This document shows, piece after piece, positions 63,913-64,000 of a stretch of 64,000 nucleotides of DNA. The notes under the pieces are model-generated. The model did no database searches, was not told where the DNA came from, and was given only the letters and a program-made list of their open reading frames with translations. The translations under genes were made by a program, and so were the position numbers. Numbering within the stretch: position 1 is the stretch's first letter; each line of letters starts with the position of its first letter. Origin of the DNA: Mesorhizobium loti CJ3sym. Its GTDB lineage: Bacteria; Pseudomonadota; Alphaproteobacteria; Rhizobiales; Rhizobiaceae. The stretch lies in assembly GCF_000472785.1 (NCBI RefSeq), contig NZ_AXAL01000009.1, forward strand, positions 1 to 64,000. The letters run 5' to 3'.

Positions 63913-64000
63913 TGAAAAATTCCCTATCTGACGCCGGTGATCCGGCAATGGAAGCCGGCCCCTAAATGGCGGGCGGGCATCTGAACGATAGGCGAGCGAC

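Overview
The window reads as chromosomal DNA of a high-GC alphaproteobacterium of the order Rhizobiales, most probably Mesorhizobium or a close relative. The evidence is the type of proteins encoded, the many GC-rich palindromic intergenic repeats, and the gene order hemE / ppsR / maf / aroE / coaE / dnaQ on one side and rho / mnmE / mnmG / rsmG / parA / parB / holA on the other, which marks the replication-origin region in this group. I see no rRNA, tRNA or CRISPR array.

Layout. 0-2.2 kb is an accessory insert: the start of an IS5-family transposase, then one AT-richer gene that fuses a GHKL ATPase to a PD-(D/E)XK (Shedu-like) nuclease, a candidate single-gene defence system. 2.2-6.5 kb holds small membrane or hypothetical genes, an orphan RiPP-precursor-like peptide and a Tat-exported peptide-type binding protein. 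6.7-11 kb is the secB / fxsA / tim44-like / mltA / smr / xre block. 11-15 kb holds secreted proteins, the PHA depolymerase phaZ and an RlpA-like protein. 15-25 kb is a sulfur-scavenging region: ssuADCB, tauABC, an Rrf2 regulator and an FAD/NAD(P)-binding protein. 25-36 kb carries a DJ-1/HxlR pair, small hydrolases, the reverse transsulfuration pair (cystathionine beta-synthase and gamma-lyase), a GlxA-type regulator and a DddP-like M24 enzyme. 36-39.7 kb is dnaQ-coaE-aroE-maf-ppsR. 39.69-40.09 kb is the predicted oriC, followed by hemE-hemJ and rho. 43-53 kb holds a DUF255 protein, then mnmE-mnmG-rsmG-parA-parB and holA. 53-58.4 kb is the branched-chain 2-oxoacid dehydrogenase operon. 58.6-64 kb holds a saccharopine-dehydrogenase-like gene with a divergent Lrp/AsnC regulator and a two-component system beside a COG4705 membrane protein.

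How parts work together. The predicted oriC carries DnaA boxes and an AT-rich segment with three CcrM (GANTC) sites, and six parS-like sites lie between hemE and rsmG close to parAB, so replication initiation and segregation are concentrated within 12 kb. The tauA and ssuA promoters share a 19-bp inverted repeat, and a weaker copy precedes the neighbouring rrf2 gene, which suggests a local sulfonate-uptake regulon. The binding-protein gene and the DddP-like gene, 26 kb apart, share a second operator-like motif with identical spacing. Two copies of a roughly 144-bp intergenic hairpin show compensatory changes in their stems, which points to selection on a folded structure.
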